Positions 4,130 to 6,891 of a stretch of 6,891 nucleotides of DNA are shown here, one piece after another (position 1 is the first letter of the stretch; each line of letters opens with the position of its first letter). The stretch spans positions 1 through 6,891 of the forward strand of contig JAQVRW010000168.1 in the NCBI GenBank assembly GCA_028700875.1. Reading direction: 5' to 3'. This DNA is from Candidatus Zixiibacteriota bacterium. GTDB lineage: Bacteria; Zixibacteria; MSB-5A5; GN15; JAAZOE01. A program made the position numbers and the translations under genes. The notes beneath the pieces were generated by a model. That model did not search any database, was not told the DNA's origin, and worked only from the letters and a program-made list of their open reading frames with translations.

Positions 4130-6891
4130 ATGCCTAGGCCCGAACATAAATTCCTGGTCGTGGCGATGCTGCTTTTGATGTCGGTGTCGCCGCTCTGGGC
4201 GTTCTATGACGAAGACAATACACCTGCCGGACAACCGCCGAATTACGCGCCGATAGACTCCAGCTACTTCATGGGGGCGCCCCGGTTCGCCGACTATACT
4301 CCCCTTCAAGTCGGCGGCTATTACATTTTCAAGGACGTCGAAACCGGCCGGTGGAACGTCATAGGCCTGGTTTGGCCGGGCGGGACGTTATACGAGCAAG
4401 TGCACGGTTCGGTCCTGGTCCAGATGGATTTGCAACCCCAGGAAGGGGTAAACGTCTGGCCGATCGGTTTCCACCATTCCGACAACCTGTACAAGAACGA
4501 CCGTTGGGGCTGGGTCAAGTGGCCCGAGGCGATCGCTCCCAATTTATACGAAGTCTGGTGGGATTTCACGATCGACGTGGCCCGATTGGGTAATTCCAGC
4601 GATCCGTTCGATTCCATCGGGATTGCCTTCACCGGATGCGCTTTCGATTTCAATATCTGGGCGACCGGGCATTTTGGCCCGTTCACCGCGCAGCAGGTGA
4701 AGGTGGGCAAGGATATGACCCCCATCACCTCGATTCCCGGTTTCGTCGATACCTATGACGGTCTGTCCGATCCCTACCAGGGTGCCAGCGCTCCCAGGGA
4801 TCCCAATATCAGCAACTTCACCCTGAAGGATTTGCCGGGGGCGACCTACGGCCCCGACAGCATGATTCCCTCCGATGACACCTACGGCGGCGCCCGCGCC
4901 TATGAAGGAAACGGCGTGGAGTTTTCCGTTTCGGCCTGCCCTCCGCCGGGCGACAACCCGCCGGTTTATGAACCGCCGCTGGGATACGCCGAAGACCTGA
5001 CGATTTGCCTGGGTTCGTCCATAACCGACACCATTCGCGCCATCGACCCCGACCAGGGGGATATCCTGACCATGGAGATCCTTTCCGGTCCGGGCACATT
5101 GACGTCCGTGCCGGGGCCGTCGCCGTTGTTGGGTTATTTCACCTGGACGCCGACTTCGCCCGGCGCCTATACCATCGTCTATAAGGTGACCGATTCTCAA
5201 GGTCTGTTCGCGATAGATTCCGTCACGTATACGATTACGCTGAATCAACCGCCGGTTGCTCAGGCGACCGATACGACCATCGCTACCTGCGAATTGGGCG
5301 GCTCGATCTGTCGCACCGTGACCGCCTCCGACCCCGAAAACGACCCGTTGACCTATACGCTGCTCGACGGCATCGGCAGCATCGACCCGTCGACCGGCGA
5401 AGTCTGTTTTACCCCGGAACAGCCGGGTGACTATGGTTTCCTCGTGGCCGTGGCCGATTCCTGCGGCGCGGACACGGTTTCGTTTGCGATTACAATCGAG
5501 GGGAACAACCCCCCGCATATAAACCCGTATGACTCGGTCGTGGTGCTGTGCGCCGCCGATACCATCTGCTTCGACGTCACCGCCTCCGATCCCGATGCCG
5601 GCGACAGCCTGGCGATCGTGCTTCTGGATGGGCCGGGGGTTTTCACCCAGACCGGCAACGGCCTCGGCCGGCAGTGTTTCCTGCCCGAAGACGTGGATTC
5701 GGCCCGGTACGTTTTCCGGTATGGTGTTACCGATGATTGCCTGCGTCAGGGATGGCTGACCAAGACGGTCCCGCCCATGCCGACTGATTCCATCATTATC
5801 ATTGTCATCACCAATCGTCCCCCGACGATCGTCTGTCCGGGGACTCAGGACATGCGCCTCTGCGCCCCCGAAATGGTTTGCTACACGTTCGACGCGGTCA
5901 ACTCCGGGGACGATGCTTTGACCTATACGCTTCTCCAGGGTACGGGGACGATCGATCCGGCCACCGGCAAGCTGTGTTTCTATGCCGAGGCGTCGGGCCA
6001 GTACCGGTTTGTCGTGGCGGCGGCCAATGAATGCGGCGCCGACACCTGCACGGCGGTTTTCAATGTCACCGTCGATTCGCCGCCGGTGGTGTCCCTGCCG
6101 GACACCACGGTCCGGTTATGTCAATTGGAAGAAATCTGTCTCCCGCTGACTTTTTCCGATCCGGACGACGACATCGTCAGCATCACGGTGCAGTCGCAAA
6201 AATATGTCGTCGCGGACGGCGAAGTCTGCTTTGTTCCGGACGGTCCGGGAGTCCATGAAATTATCGTCACGGTGACCGATTCGTGCGGCAACAGCGCGTC
6301 CGACACTTCTCAGGTTAACGTGATTCTGAATACTGCGCCTCAGGCCGCGGTGCCCGCCGACACAACGGTCATGCAGTGCACGCCGGCCGAAGTTTGCCTG
6401 ACCGGATTCGGTGTTTTCGACGCCGATGGCAACCTGGCCTCGGTCATGGTGTTGCCGAATATCGGCCAGTTGTCCGATGGCACGTACTGCTTCATGCCGG
6501 ATACGTCCGGATATTATTGTCTGGTGATTCAGGCGACCGACAGTTGCGGTGCGATAGCGGCCGACACGGTTTGTATTACCGTAAGTCGGGGGGCCTCTCC
6601 GGCAATAACCTGTCCCGAACCGCAGACGGCGGCGTTATGTCATGCCGATTCGATTTGCGTGCCGGTGGAAATGACGCCGGCCGATGCGGTGGTGACGATA
6701 TTGGAGCCGGGCGCGGTTTATCGCGATGGCAGCGTCTGTTTCTATGCGGCGGAGAATGGTTCATATCATTACACCATCGTGGCCGCCAATGAGTGCGGCG
6801 CGGATACCTGCGCGGTCGATGTTGACGTGACGGTCGGTATTCCGCCGGTGGTAAGCTGCCCCGGGACACAGACCGAGCATCTCTGCGGCCC
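4130..6891 (+). CDS. Giant secreted Ig/cadherin-like repeat protein, 3' end beyond the window
   Basis: One uninterrupted frame runs from ATG 4130 to the last base: 920 complete codons with no stop. The start follows GGGAGG (4120-4125). Residues 1-24 form a signal peptide: basic N-terminus, core LVVAMLLLMSVS, probable cleavage after SPLWA. Residues 25 to about 270 are an unrecognised domain rich in aromatic residues, with nine tryptophans (75, 82, 110, 126, 128, 131, 143, 144, 177). A Pro-rich linker (CPPPGDNPP) leads into seven full repeats of 83-103 residues beginning at 276, 372, 459, 562, 649, 734 and 820, and an eighth starting at 903. Each has an xPP start, usually a (T/F)xSDPD-like acidic turn, an xCFxP-type strand, GxYxFxVxAxDxCGADT and a final beta strand, as in Ig-like/cadherin-like domains of bacterial surface proteins. 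Several acidic turns (SDPEND, SDPDAGD, SDPDDD) could bind calcium; that is inference. A structural, adhesive or cell-surface role is likely. The C-terminus, where a sorting signal or dockerin might lie, is not in view. Confidence 0.9.
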   Translation, partial: MPRPEHKFLVVAMLLLMSVSPLWAFYDEDNTPAGQPPNYAPIDSSYFMGAPRFADYTPLQVGGYYIFKDVETGRWNVIGLVWPGGTLYEQVHGSVLVQMDLQPQEGVNVWPIGFHHSDNLYKNDRWGWVKWPEAIAPNLYEVWWDFTIDVARLGNSSDPFDSIGIAFTGCAFDFNIWATGHFGPFTAQQVKVGKDMTPITSIPGFVDTYDGLSDPYQGASAPRDPNISNFTLKDLPGATYGPDSMIPSDDTYGGARAYEGNGVEFSVSACPPPGDNPPVYEPPLGYAEDLTICLGSSITDTIRAIDPDQGDILTMEILSGPGTLTSVPGPSPLLGYFTWTPTSPGAYTIVYKVTDSQGLFAIDSVTYTITLNQPPVAQATDTTIATCELGGSICRTVTASDPENDPLTYTLLDGIGSIDPSTGEVCFTPEQPGDYGFLVAVADSCGADTVSFAITIEGNNPPHINPYDSVVVLCAADTICFDVTASDPDAGDSLAIVLLDGPGVFTQTGNGLGRQCFLPEDVDSARYVFRYGVTDDCLRQGWLTKTVPPMPTDSIIIIVITNRPPTIVCPGTQDMRLCAPEMVCYTFDAVNSGDDALTYTLLQGTGTIDPATGKLCFYAEASGQYRFVVAAANECGADTCTAVFNVTVDSPPVVSLPDTTVRLCQLEEICLPLTFSDPDDDIVSITVQSQKYVVADGEVCFVPDGPGVHEIIVTVTDSCGNSASDTSQVNVILNTAPQAAVPADTTVMQCTPAEVCLTGFGVFDADGNLASVMVLPNIGQLSDGTYCFMPDTSGYYCLVIQATDSCGAIAADTVCITVSRGASPAITCPEPQTAALCHADSICVPVEMTPADAVVTILEPGAVYRDGSVCFYAAENGSYHYTIVAANECGADTCAVDVDVTVGIPPVVSCPGTQTEHLCG
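4955..6891 (+). repeat. Tandem array of about 260-nt Ig-like repeat units (7 complete, 1 partial)
   Basis: Units begin at 4955, 5243, 5504, 5813, 6074, 6329, 6587 and 6836 and encode 96, 87, 103, 87, 85, 86, 83 and at least 18 residues. They are diverged at DNA level, but short blocks remain close. TTGACCTATACGCT is identical at 5348-5361 (unit 2) and 5918-5931 (unit 4). The 27 bases encoding ANECGADTC in unit 4 (6023-6049) and unit 7 (6785-6811) differ at three synonymous third positions. Unit 1 is the outlier: it keeps one cysteine where the others have at least four. Unit 3 carries extra residues (QGWLTKTVPPMPTD) near its end. The opening of unit 8 (CPGTQ..LC.P) resembles that of unit 4. 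Confidence 0.88.

Noticed and set aside
4544..5518. Long open frame (324 codons) on the minus strand opposite the repeat protein
   Set aside because: Its codons are exactly in register with the sense codons, so it stays open merely because the sense gene avoids TTA, CTA and TCA codons. The translation is Arg/Gly-rich without domain pattern, while the sense strand has clear repeated motifs and a signal peptide.

Overview
The window comes from a moderately GC-rich bacterium. Coding stretches use many G/C third positions, Shine-Dalgarno sites of the AGGAGG type precede most genes, and there is one sigma70-like promoter with a perfect TTGACA box. I see no tRNA, rRNA, CRISPR array, transposase or phage gene. 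Two things suggest a Gram-negative-type member of the FCB superphylum or a related candidate phylum such as Zixibacteria. One is the very long exported protein with cysteine-bearing Ig-like repeats (PPV..CP.TQ..LC....C and DSCGADT motifs). The other is the PspC plus LiaF-like gene pair. This placement is inference from protein style, not from a marker gene.

Layout, all genes on the + strand. (1) About 1-2804 looks like one transcription unit. It holds the 3' end of an unrecognised gene (3-680), pcm for protein-L-isoaspartate O-methyltransferase (702-1364), a PspC-domain membrane protein (1451-1885), and an overlapping gene for a three-helix membrane protein with a LiaF-like beta-rich C-terminus (1866-2750). 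A strong intrinsic terminator (2774-2804) closes it. (2) A single gene (2835-3596) encodes an amino-acid-type family 3 solute-binding lipoprotein. No permease or ATPase gene lies beside it, and a second terminator-like hairpin follows. (3) A non-coding interval of about 530 bp (3597-4129) carries a good promoter (3891-3918), a possible second promoter (3985-4013) and a long 5' leader. (4) One uninterrupted reading frame runs from ATG 4130 to the end of the window (920 codons, no stop). It encodes a secreted protein: a signal peptide, a tryptophan-rich N-terminal domain I cannot name, then seven complete Ig/cadherin-like repeats and the start of an eighth.

How the parts relate. The first unit combines protein repair (PCMT) with a two-gene membrane module resembling envelope-stress (Psp/Lia) components. 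The two membrane genes share a homologous double-helix module and are probably translationally coupled. The solute-binding lipoprotein looks independently expressed. The giant exported protein has its own promoter and is probably a surface or secreted structural/adhesive protein.

The most interesting signal is the cysteine pattern of the repeats. Repeats 2-7 contain 4, 4, 6, 4, 6 and 6 cysteines, and the extra cysteines always appear two at a time. This suggests disulfide-stapled Ig-like domains with an optional third bond.
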